NCBI RefSeq assembly: GCF_001486585.1
Contig: NZ_LN909044.1
Span: 563,488-627,487 of the forward strand
Origin: Paenibacillus senegalimassiliensis
Lineage (GTDB): Bacteria > Bacillota > Bacilli > Paenibacillales > Paenibacillaceae
Length of the DNA stretch: 64,000 nucleotides
Reading direction: 5' to 3'
Positions 42,216 to 49,999 of this stretch are shown piece after piece. A model generated the notes under the pieces. It was not told the origin of the DNA. It ran no database searches and saw only the letters and a list, made by a program, of their open reading frames with translations. Within the stretch, counting starts at the first letter, position 1. Each line of letters opens with the position of its first letter. A program made the position numbers and the translations under genes.

Positions 42216-44474
42216 TTATTGAGCTGTTCCTTCCCGCACATTACCTTGCAAGCGAAATTGCGCCGGCGACATCTTGTAATGCTTCTTGAACAAGGTATAG
42301 AAATACGTAGTATTGTAAATACCCACCTGCTCGCTGACAAGTTGCACAGGCATATCGCTAGCCATTAACAGTTCCTTCGCTTTGGTCAACCTGACCCCGT
42401 TCATATAGTCGTTGAAGGAAATATGACAGTGCGCTTTAAACAGCTTGCCCACATAACTCCGCGAGAGACTTACTTCGCTGGCCACCAGCTCCAGGGAAAG
42501 GTCCGGACGCATATAATGCTTCTCCACAAACCTCTTGATGTCGGATACGATCTTCTTGTATCTGGCATCGCTCGCTTCTTCCATCTCATCGCACAGCCGG
42601 TGAGCCAATTCCTTCAGAGCATCGCCAATTTCCTCCAGCGTCTCGTAGACATCGATGTGGTGAATGAACTGCGAGAAGGATGCGGATACACTGCAATCAC
42701 GTAACGTCTTCGCATGAAATTGCCGATACAAGCTTCCTACCAATTGGTTCATGTAAAATAAAGCTTCATGATACTCGCAATCCCGGATTCCATGCAGCCA
42801 CTGTTCAATCTCCCGGTTCAGACGGAAACGTTGTTGCAATTTAATCGCATCGATGATACTTGTCTCATATTTATGAGGGTATTCCTTGCTCTCCGCAGGC
42901 CCTTCTTCCTGACCGCAAAAATGAATTTGCCCCGCCCCTTGCAAGAAGCGCTGCTGGACACAAGTGCAGGCTTTCTCGAAGGATACACATAGCTCATCAT
43001 ACTCGTAGGCTGAGGGGCCAATGCCAATCGTAACCGATACGCCTAACTTCTCATAAATTTGACTTTGCAATTCAATAAAGGCACTCCCCGGCTGCGTCGG
43101 ATACGGTCCCTCCGAAGCCTTCAATACACCGGTAATTATTCCTTCGCCAGCAATGGCGAGCCGGGCTTCGTGTTCACCCAGTACCTCCTCGGCCATTTTG
43201 TAGATTGAAGCATAAGCGAAGGACCTGGTCTCAGCGTCCCCATGATTACGGAAGTGGCTAAGCTTGTCCACCAGAATGACCATAACTGAATACCGCTTGG
43301 CCGGAAAATGCTGCTTGAACCGCTCATATTGCAGCGAATTGCCGCCTTTGAGCATTTGCACCAATTCAGCCTGCTGCCCTCTACTGGCCGCCGACTCCAT
43401 GGCAGACAGGCGTTCCTTCAGTTGGGAGTAACTATCATCCAGCAATGCAAATTCATTAAGCCGCATATTGCCGATTTTCGTTTTACCTGCCGGCAACATC
43501 TTTTCGAGCAGATGGCGCAGAGGATTATAAGCATGATTGGTGAGCCATAGGGACACGCCAAGGCTAAGGGCGAAGATAAGCACAGCCAGACCCAAGGCCG
43601 ACCATTTCAACAAGTTCATATTAAATAGCAAATTTTTATAATCGCTAACGCTGACAAACATCCAGTCCATATCCGGTGATTTGACGTAAGTGACCAGCTT
43701 GCGTTTGCCGTCCATGAAATAACCACTGGGCTGGTCCGTCTCCAGAATATGCTGAATATTGGGGTCCCCGGACATGTCGGTCAGGAAGCGATCCGACTCC
43801 GAATGCGTCAAGACTTGGCCTTTCGCATTGACGACAAACAATTCATCCGCAGCATCATTCTTGTAGCCGCCGATCAACGACTGAATGTACTCCGAATCAA
43901 TATTAATCAGGAGCGCCCCTCGCGCCGGCATCAAGGAATAATAGCTGGGCAACAGGACGAAGGTGAGCACCTGCCGTTCCTGGGAGGAGCCTGGCACATT
44001 TACCGTTCTGGGGAACAGGTTAAAATAAGAGCCGTTTTTTTGGACTATCTGCTGCAACAGGGGTTGTTCCTGCTCATGCGAAATCCCCGTCGTATTCATA
44101 TAGGTGTCGGTCAAGCCGTTATAGAGGCCGATGGACTGAATATATGGATAGGTTGATTGCATTCGCTGCAACGCGAACGATGCATGATATCTCTTGATCT
44201 GATCCGCATCGTTATCAAACAAAGCCGAGACGACTTGCCTATCTGCCAGTAACAAGTTACCGATATTATACACTTCATCTTTAATGACGCTGGATACCGC
44301 GCTATTCTGCTTCAGCATGGACTCGGATATATGGCCAACCTCTCGTGCCGTACTCCAGGAAAACAGGGCGAACAATACTACGGTCACCAGGGCGATAATT
44401 CCGGCCGTCAACAGCACGAAGCTTAGAAACATGTTGCGGTAAACAGAATAGCGTATCAGCCTTTGTCTAATCAT
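42216..44474 (-). CDS. Membrane-bound Cache-domain AraC-family regulator
   Basis: 752 residues from the ATG at 44474 (AAAGGGGG upstream); 14 residues of the longer frame dropped. Layout: membrane helix (about 10-35), extracellular Cache-like sensor (about 36-285), second helix (about 290-312), a central cytoplasmic region, and a C-terminal AraC double helix-turn-helix (LSLELVASEVSLSRSYVGKLFKAH ... VQLVSEQVGIYNTTYFYTLFKKHYKMSP). This architecture (YesN/YtdP-like) is frequent in Paenibacillus beside Lpl-type sugar importers, where it senses the extracellular sugar or the loaded binding protein and activates transport genes. A cre-like site lies about 50 bp upstream. Confidence 0.9.
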   Translation of the reverse strand: MIRQRLIRYSVYRNMFLSFVLLTAGIIALVTVVLFALFSWSTAREVGHISESMLKQNSAVSSVIKDEVYNIGNLLLADRQVVSALFDNDADQIKRYHASFALQRMQSTYPYIQSIGLYNGLTDTYMNTTGISHEQEQPLLQQIVQKNGSYFNLFPRTVNVPGSSQERQVLTFVLLPSYYSLMPARGALLINIDSEYIQSLIGGYKNDAADELFVVNAKGQVLTHSESDRFLTDMSGDPNIQHILETDQPSGYFMDGKRKLVTYVKSPDMDWMFVSVSDYKNLLFNMNLLKWSALGLAVLIFALSLGVSLWLTNHAYNPLRHLLEKMLPAGKTKIGNMRLNEFALLDDSYSQLKERLSAMESAASRGQQAELVQMLKGGNSLQYERFKQHFPAKRYSVMVILVDKLSHFRNHGDAETRSFAYASIYKMAEEVLGEHEARLAIAGEGIITGVLKASEGPYPTQPGSAFIELQSQIYEKLGVSVTIGIGPSAYEYDELCVSFEKACTCVQQRFLQGAGQIHFCGQEEGPAESKEYPHKYETSIIDAIKLQQRFRLNREIEQWLHGIRDCEYHEALFYMNQLVGSLYRQFHAKTLRDCSVSASFSQFIHHIDVYETLEEIGDALKELAHRLCDEMEEASDARYKKIVSDIKRFVEKHYMRPDLSLELVASEVSLSRSYVGKLFKAHCHISFNDYMNGVRLTKAKELLMASDMPVQLVSEQVGIYNTTYFYTLFKKHYKMSPAQFRLQGNVREGTAQ

Positions 44475-44524
44475 CTGCCTTTCCCCCTTTGATACATCCC
44501 TTCTAAAACGTGACACAAGCTGTA

Positions 44525-44538
44525 AGAAAGCGCTTTAA
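44525..44538 (-). promoter_or_regulatory. cre-like catabolite control site
   Basis: AGAAAGCGCTTTAA at 44525-44538 matches the CcpA consensus TGWAANCGNTNWCA in all but two positions, with the palindromic core AAAGCGCTTT. It lies 51 bp upstream of the AraC-type regulator start, in the 375-bp gap to the divergent permease genes, consistent with carbon catabolite repression. Confidence 0.5.
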
Positions 44539-44700
44539 TTATTTCTTATTCCTATTTTAAGTCCTTCTCGGAATAGTTCAATAGCCCGTAGGGCCTTCAC
44601 TAATGATGTGAACTATAAAGCTTGGGCAGGCAAAACCTTGACGGGACAAGGCTTTTCGCCAAGTAGCACGGGCTTCTTCACTTCGGAGTATTGCTCAAAC

Positions 44701-44728
44701 TTGAAGTTCAGGCCCAATTTTGAAGTTC
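44701..44728 (+). promoter_or_regulatory. Direct repeat, possible AraC-type activator site
   Basis: TTGAAGTTC occurs at 44701-44709 and again at 44720-44728, 19 bp apart. Direct repeats near two helical turns apart suit an AraC-type activator. The pair lies about 120-150 bp upstream of the first permease gene and next to the gene for such a regulator. An additional small stem (CCTTG/CAAGG, about 44636-44651) lies further upstream. Confidence 0.35.
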
Positions 44729-44849
44729 TATTTAACCCGTTCAAACCCGGTATCATCCACTATTCAAAGTTTACCGACGCCCCCGGCCCTCTTACACTAA
44801 AATCAGACCAAGCAACAACAACCGAGGGAAAGGACGTGACTGAATCGTT

Positions 44850-45779
44850 ATGCAAACCAAACGCAAAAAAGGTTTTTTCCATGAAATAAGACATAATGGC
44901 TCCGCTTACTTGCTAGTTATCCCGGCTGCCATCTATACCCTTATTTTCGGCTACTTCACTCTGCCGTATATGTTAATCGCTTTCCAGAAATTTAATTTTA
45001 AGACCGGGTTGTTCAACTCGAAATGGATTGGGCTCGATAACTTCGAATTTTTCTTCAAGTCCCCCAGAGCCTGGGAGGTCACCTTCAACACTCTGAAGCT
45101 CAACTTCTTGTTTATCGTGGTTGGGACGATCGTGGCTATGGCACTGGCCATTCTCTTTAATGAATTGCGCAGCAAGTTATTTTCCCGAATTACGCAATCC
45201 ACGATCTTGTTCCCGCATTTTCTATCCTGGGTTATCGTCAGCTATGTCATCTACAGCTTGTTCTCCACGGACTATGGCGTGATCAACAAAATTATCGGCT
45301 GGTTTGGCCTGGATGCTATCAACTGGTACTCCTCCCCACAATACTGGACTTCGATTCTCGTAAGCGCTGCCGTCTGGAAGGACGTCGGTATGAATCTGGT
45401 CATCTATCTGGCGGCGATTACCGGTATCGACGATACGTATTACGAGGCGGGCCGCATTGACGGAGCAAGCCGCTGGCAATTGATTCGCCGGATTACGATC
45501 CCGCTCATGATGCCCACGATCATCATCCTGTCCTTGCTGGCGCTTGGCAAGATCATGTACGGCAGCTTCGATATGATCTACGCAATTATCAAGGACAACG
45601 GGGTCCTCTACCCGGCGGTTGACGTTATTGATACGTATGTGTTCCGTTCTCTACGTACCATCGGGAACCCCGCGCAAGCCATGGCCGTGGGCCTCTACCA
45701 GTCGGTGGTCGGGTTCATTCTCGTCTGGGGCAGCAACCGGATTGTGCGGAAGATTAATCCCGATCACGCCCTATTCTAA
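44850..45779 (+). CDS. Sugar ABC transporter permease, LplB-type
   Basis: 309 residues, ATG at 44850; the GAGGGAAAGGA ribosome binding site is somewhat far (about 14 nt). Six membrane helices; the MalF/LplB-like coupling loop is EAGRIDGASRWQLIRRITIPLMMPT (about 200-224 in part). LplB-type permeases pair with LplC for polysaccharide-derived oligosaccharide uptake. The N-terminus is short and basic (TKRKKGFFHEI). The second permease follows after 215 bp because a family 1 repeat is inserted in the spacer. Confidence 0.92.
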   Translation: MQTKRKKGFFHEIRHNGSAYLLVIPAAIYTLIFGYFTLPYMLIAFQKFNFKTGLFNSKWIGLDNFEFFFKSPRAWEVTFNTLKLNFLFIVVGTIVAMALAILFNELRSKLFSRITQSTILFPHFLSWVIVSYVIYSLFSTDYGVINKIIGWFGLDAINWYSSPQYWTSILVSAAVWKDVGMNLVIYLAAITGIDDTYYEAGRIDGASRWQLIRRITIPLMMPTIIILSLLALGKIMYGSFDMIYAIIKDNGVLYPAVDVIDTYVFRSLRTIGNPAQAMAVGLYQSVVGFILVWGSNRIVRKINPDHALF

Positions 45780-45803
45780 TATCCTAATCGTAGAAAGAGG
45801 TTC

Positions 45804-45970
45804 TTCAAAAAGTCGTCTTCCCAGGACGAAGCTATTCAAGGAGTGGATTCAACATCGAATCTTGAATTCACCCGGGACTTCCGTTGCTCACGTACCCAAT
45901 ACGTACGCTGCGCTACTCAGTCCCTAGCTTCATCCAACCTTCTTGGTCCTGAAAAACCGACTTTTTGAAC
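45804..45970 (-). repeat. Dispersed repeat, family 1, copy C
   Basis: 167 bp bounded by TTCAAAAAGTCG and CGACTTTTTGAA, collinear in reverse complement with the copy at 7835-8000. The core holds a hairpin CGTAC/GTACG (45891-45907) next to GTTGCTC (the complement of GAGCAAC, 45883-45889). The element is the entire spacer between the two permease genes and ends about 9 bp before the ribosome binding site of the second. Confidence 0.85.
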
Positions 45971-45994
45971 AAGCATTGAAAAGGAGAGTGCCGT

Positions 45995-46876
45995 GTGACT
46001 ATGAAGAAAATTAAACCGTTTGACCTCGCCAACTATACCTTTATCGCTCTATTTTCCATACTATGCATTCTGCCAATGCTACTAGTGTTGATGGTGTCAG
46101 TGACCGATGAAGCCAGCATCAAGCAATTTGGATATCAATTAATTCCGGACAAGTTCTCCTTCGATGCCTACAAGCTGCTGCTATTCGGTAATACACCGCT
46201 CTATCGCAGCTATATGATCTCTATCTTTATTACGGTCGTAGGGACGACAGCAGCCGTACTAATGACAGGCATGGCCGGTTATACCCTGTCAGCCAAGCAT
46301 GTCAAATACCGCAATCAACTAGCCATCTTCTTCTTCATTACAATGGTATTCAACACCGGCCTGGTCCCCTGGTACCTGATCAATCTGCAATTAGGCCTTA
46401 AGAATACGATCTTTGCTCTTATTGTACCATCTTTGATTTTTAACCCATTCAACCTATTTCTGGTACGAAACTATATGTCGCAAATTCCGGTATCTCTTAC
46501 CGAAGCAGCCAAAATTGACGGCGCCAGCGACTTCTATATTGCGTTTCGTATCTACTTTCCGCTCTGTATGCCCGTACTGGCTACCATCACGCTGTTCTAC
46601 GGCATCGGCTACTGGAACAACTGGTTTAACGCCATCATGCTGGTGGACGACCAGCAACTGTACCCGCTGCAGTATCTGTTATTCAAGCTGAACTCAGAGA
46701 TTAATATGATCCAGCAGATGCAGAGCAGCGGTGTACTGTCCGGCACAGGCACCATGCCGCAGGAATCCGTCAAAATGGCCACCGCCATTCTGACCATCGG
46801 TCCTGTCGTACTCTTCTATCCTTTCCTGCAACGCTATTTCATCAAGGGTCTATTGATTGGTTCGGTGAAAGGTTGA
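45995..46876 (+). CDS. Sugar ABC transporter permease, LplC-type
   Basis: 293 residues starting at GTG 45995, 8 nt after AAGGAG; an ATG two codons later is the alternative. Six membrane helices, the MalG/LplC-like loop EAAKIDGASDFYIAFRIYFPLCMPV in the cytoplasm, and the C-terminal TIGPVVLFYPFLQRYFIKGL typical of LplC and YtcP proteins. Forms the membrane channel with the LplB-type protein. Followed by a strong terminator 17 bp after the stop. Confidence 0.93.
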   Translation: MTMKKIKPFDLANYTFIALFSILCILPMLLVLMVSVTDEASIKQFGYQLIPDKFSFDAYKLLLFGNTPLYRSYMISIFITVVGTTAAVLMTGMAGYTLSAKHVKYRNQLAIFFFITMVFNTGLVPWYLINLQLGLKNTIFALIVPSLIFNPFNLFLVRNYMSQIPVSLTEAAKIDGASDFYIAFRIYFPLCMPVLATITLFYGIGYWNNWFNAIMLVDDQQLYPLQYLLFKLNSEINMIQQMQSSGVLSGTGTMPQESVKMATAILTIGPVVLFYPFLQRYFIKGLLIGSVKG

Positions 46877-46893
46877 TCTGAAAAGACTACGAG

Positions 46894-46922
46894 CCCCCTA
46901 GCAGCCATTGTCTGCTAGGGGG
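46894..46922 (+). terminator. Terminator of the permease operon
   Basis: CCCCCTAGCAG (46894-46904) pairs perfectly with CTGCTAGGGGG (46912-46922), 7-nt loop, followed by TTCTATTT. Confidence 0.9.
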
Positions 46923-46929
46923 TTCTATT

Positions 46930-47240
46930 TATATCCACTGTATAGTTAGCTGCTACTAGATAAGTGGGGCTACTATTGAGATATATGTATGCGCGGAGTG
47001 ATGCGCTTCTATGAAAGCTGTCAGAGCATGCAAGTATCGTGTGCTGAGAATGCGCGTGGTGTGCGTGGTGTGGACACAGTGAGCGAGGGTTGTTACTAGT
47101 CAGAGGGGTGAGGGACGGCGGCGGTATAATCGTGAGGGAAAAGTGAATAGTGAGGGGAGGACAGCAGTGCGATAGTGAAGATAAAGTGCGTATAGTGAGG
47201 GAGTGTAGTAGAGAAAGCTCGAATAGGAGCACGGCCGAGG
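46930..47240. other. Non-coding stretch with purine-rich, GTGAGG-repetitive composition
   Basis: Between the permease terminator and the family 3 repeat lies about 310 bp without a convincing gene. The plus strand is strongly G/A-rich from about 47080 with many copies of AGTGAGG, ATAGTGA and GTGAGGG at irregular spacing. The only frame of length on the minus strand translates to Ser/Leu/His/Pro low complexity without a ribosome binding site and is not a gene. Nothing else was recognised. Confidence 0.5.
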
Positions 47241-47256
47241 AATTTAGTGGGAAATA

Positions 47257-47433
47257 CTCCCGCTAATTATTGGCGATCGTGATAAATAAGGGAATTAACT
47301 GGAATTCCTCCCTATAATCTTATGCAAATCGGCGATTGGGGCCAAAGGATGGACATTTAGCTGGAGGAATTCCCTATAAATCGATGATTTAGCTCGTTTT
47401 GGACAAATTATAGTGAGGATTTCCCTATAAAGG
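47257..47433. repeat. Dispersed repeat, family 3, copy 2
   Basis: About 177 bp, collinear with 16450-16625. Units in order: CTCCCGCTAATTATTGG, TTAACTGGAATTCCTCCCTA, TAGCTGGAGGAATTCCCTAT and GTGAGGATTTCCCTATAAA. The two inner units contain the palindrome GGAATTCC. It lies in the convergent gap between the permease operon and the GH3 gene. Confidence 0.78.
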
Positions 47434-47449
47434 CTACTCACAAGCATAC

Positions 47450-47488
47450 ACAAACGGTGCCGACGGCTATGGCCGTAGCACCGTTTGT
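47450..47488 (-). terminator. Stem-loop after GH3 gene
   Basis: ACAAACGGTGC (47450-47460) pairs perfectly with GCACCGTTTGT (47478-47488); the loop has a further small stem. It lies 9 bp after the GH3 stop on the minus strand. The U tract is limited to TTTGTGT. Confidence 0.65.
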
Positions 47489-47496
47489 ATTGCTAG

Positions 47497-49791
47497 TTAT
47501 TCAACCGTCAACCGGCCGACTAATCCTTCTGCACTGCTCGGGCCGACGATAATATCGAAAGCGCCAGGTTCAACGACAGCCTGCAAATCAAGTCCCACCA
47601 ACTCAAGCTGCTCACGGTTAAGGACGAAGCTGACTTCCCGGGTTGCACCAGGTTCAAGCTCGATCTTCTCAAACCGCTTGAGTGCCTTCTCCGGACGCGT
47701 CACGGAAGCCGCCAGATCAGATACGTACAATTGCACGACCTCTGCCCCTGCTACTGTTCCGGTGTTCTCCACCTGGACCGTAACCGTTGCCTCACCTGAC
47801 TCGTTGATCACAGCAGGCTCAATCCGCAAATCCCTGTATTCGAAGGTAGTATAGCTTAAGCCGTAACCAAAAGGGTAACGAGGAGCAAGATCGGTTTCCA
47901 GGTAACGCTTGCCCCGTGTACGCCGGGAATGGTAGTAGACCGGAAGCTGGCCCACTTCCTTGGGAATACTAACGGGCAATTTACCGGAAGGATTGACATC
48001 CCCGAACAAAATATCCGCAACAGCATGTCCACCCTCCTGTCCCGGATACCAGGCTTCCAGAATGGCATCGGCCTGTTCATCAATCCAAGGCTCCGTAATC
48101 GGCCGGCCATTGATATATACTACAACAAGCGGTTTACCGAGCTTACGCAGCTCCTGCACCAGTTCCAGTTGCACTCCCGTCAGATGAAGGGTCGTACGGT
48201 CAATGCCTTCGCCACATTCCATATCGTTCCAGCTATTGTCCGTGACATTGGACGCTCCTGTCCGCAGATCGATCGACCCTTCGCCAAAATCACGGGCGCT
48301 TGATCCTCCCACTACAACGACTATAGCATCCGCCTTACCCGCTTGCTCCAGCGCCAGCGGGAAGCCATCGCGATCCTCACCTCGCACCCGACAGCCAGGC
48401 GCATACAAAATCTCCGCCTGCTCTGCTGAAAGCTTCGCGCGCAATCCGTCCAGCACGGTAACAATCTGCTCTCTACGCTGCGGCGACGTATAATCACCCA
48501 ATTGATGGTATGGAGCGTGGGCATTCGGGCCAATCACGGCCAGCTTGCTGAGCTTGCGCGATAACGGCAATGTAGCCTGCTCATTTTTCAGCAGGACGAT
48601 TCCCTCAGCAGCCACCTGGCGGGCCAACTGCTTGTGCTCGGGCCGCCCAATCACGACCTTGGCACGCTCGGAATCCGCATAAGGTCGCTCGAACAAGCCC
48701 AATCTGAATTTCATTTCCAGCACGCGGCCGACAGCCAAGTCCAGGTCGGCTTCATCCATCCAGCCTTGTTCTATAGCTGAATCTGCGTATTTGTTCAGCA
48801 TTTCGCCGGACATTTCCATCTCCACTCCGGCTTTAAGGGAAGCCGCCACCGCTTCTTCTCCTGTTGCCGCCGTGTTATGGCCATTAACCAGCATGTTGAT
48901 GGCGCCGCAATCGGTTATGACAAAGCCGTCGAAGCCCCATTGCTCACGTAGCACATCATGCAGCAAATAACGATTGGACGTACAAGGGACACCGTCAATT
49001 TCATTGTACGCAGGCATGACGGAGCCGGCCCCCGCTTCCACCGCCTTGCGGAACGGGTACAGATCAACCTCATGCAGCTCACGCAAGCCAATATGAGCCG
49101 GTGCGCCGTTACGCCCACCTTCGGAGCTGCCGTAGGCGGTGTAGTGCTTCAGCGTAGCCAAGACGCTGCTCTCCGATGCCAGATCATCACCCTGAAGTCC
49201 TTCCACAGCGGCCACACCCATCTCAGCTACCAGCACGGGGTCTTCCCCGAAGTTCTCCTCTGTTCGTCCCCAGCGTGGGTCCCGCACTACATCGAGCACC
49301 GGCGAATAAGTCGTCGCCCCGCCCTGTGCCCTCGTCTCCGCAGCTACGACTTGGCACATCTCCTTGAACAAGGTCGGGTTCCACGTACTGCCAATCGTTA
49401 GTGGAACCGGGAATACAGTTGCGCCAATAGCCATGTGGCCATGGGAGCATTCCTCGCCAAATAGAATCGGGATGCCGAGCCGTGTCTGTTCAACCGCATA
49501 TCGCTGAATTGTATTGACAGCCTCTGCCCCCTGCTGCGGGGACAACCCGGTGTCCAGTGTGACGCCTGTCCAAGGGTCAGCTCTCAGCGCTCCGTACAAT
49601 GAGCCTACGCCGCCTGCTTTCAACTGCTCCTTAAAGGCCTCCGTCACCTCTACGGTTCCGTCCTCCAGCTTGCGGTAGCATTTCCAGCCAAAAGGCTGAA
49701 CGAGTTGTCCAATCTTCTCAGCCCTCGTCATTTTGGATAGCAAATCCTGCACGCGTTCCTTCGCAGGAAGCGAAGCATTGCGATAACTCAT
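47497..49791 (-). CDS. GH3-family beta-glycosidase
   Basis: 764 residues without signal peptide, hence probably cytoplasmic. A standard GH3 arrangement: TIM-barrel domain (about 1-350) with KHYTAYGSSEGGRN and the nucleophile Asp294 in DGFVITDCGAINM; an alpha/beta sandwich (about 390-600) with VVVVGGSSARDFGEGSIDL; and a C-terminal fibronectin III-like domain (about 650-760). Members remove glucose, xylose or other beta-linked sugars from oligosaccharides; substrate specificity cannot be told. AAGGAG precedes the ATG. Last gene of the leftward glycosidase operon; a 181-bp repeat element separates it from the gene before. Confidence 0.93.
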   Translation of the reverse strand: MSYRNASLPAKERVQDLLSKMTRAEKIGQLVQPFGWKCYRKLEDGTVEVTEAFKEQLKAGGVGSLYGALRADPWTGVTLDTGLSPQQGAEAVNTIQRYAVEQTRLGIPILFGEECSHGHMAIGATVFPVPLTIGSTWNPTLFKEMCQVVAAETRAQGGATTYSPVLDVVRDPRWGRTEENFGEDPVLVAEMGVAAVEGLQGDDLASESSVLATLKHYTAYGSSEGGRNGAPAHIGLRELHEVDLYPFRKAVEAGAGSVMPAYNEIDGVPCTSNRYLLHDVLREQWGFDGFVITDCGAINMLVNGHNTAATGEEAVAASLKAGVEMEMSGEMLNKYADSAIEQGWMDEADLDLAVGRVLEMKFRLGLFERPYADSERAKVVIGRPEHKQLARQVAAEGIVLLKNEQATLPLSRKLSKLAVIGPNAHAPYHQLGDYTSPQRREQIVTVLDGLRAKLSAEQAEILYAPGCRVRGEDRDGFPLALEQAGKADAIVVVVGGSSARDFGEGSIDLRTGASNVTDNSWNDMECGEGIDRTTLHLTGVQLELVQELRKLGKPLVVVYINGRPITEPWIDEQADAILEAWYPGQEGGHAVADILFGDVNPSGKLPVSIPKEVGQLPVYYHSRRTRGKRYLETDLAPRYPFGYGLSYTTFEYRDLRIEPAVINESGEATVTVQVENTGTVAGAEVVQLYVSDLAASVTRPEKALKRFEKIELEPGATREVSFVLNREQLELVGLDLQAVVEPGAFDIIVGPSSAEGLVGRLTVE

Positions 49792-49818
49792 TTGTCAACA
49801 TCTCCTTTAGTCAAAATA

Positions 49819-49999
49819 AGTTGAACTTATGTTTAACGCAAAGAAGCAGACGAGAAAATGTTCTTACGATCGCTGTTGCTCACAAAGGCGAACAAGCATA
49901 TGCTTAAGGGTGCAGCTTTCTTGCAGAAAGCTTTGACCTTCTTCAGAATCATTTTTCTCGCTTGCTTGTTATGCTTTTCCTTAAATAAACTTATTTAGT
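49819..49999 (-). repeat. Dispersed repeat, family 2, copy 2
   Basis: About 181 bp, the inverted counterpart of 1753-1935. Conserved arms: 49819-49883 and about 49939-49977. The middle differs and contains the palindrome AAGCATATGCTT and a hairpin AGCTTTC/GAAAGCT. On the minus strand it begins at the stop codon of the large hydrolase gene and ends about 15 bp before the GH3 ribosome binding site, so it is an intra-operon spacer. Confidence 0.75.

Noticed and set aside
44608-44889. 93-codon frame upstream of the LplB-type permease
   Set aside because: Overlaps the permease start in another frame and has no ribosome binding site at its ATG; the region reads as a regulatory gap.
46915-47232. 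105-codon minus-strand frame
   Set aside because: Low-complexity Ser/Leu/Pro/His translation caused by the purine-rich plus strand; begins without a ribosome binding site.
47257-47433. CRISPR array interpretation of the family 3 units
   Set aside because: Units alternate in orientation, cores are shorter than CRISPR repeats, spacing is irregular, and no cas gene is present.
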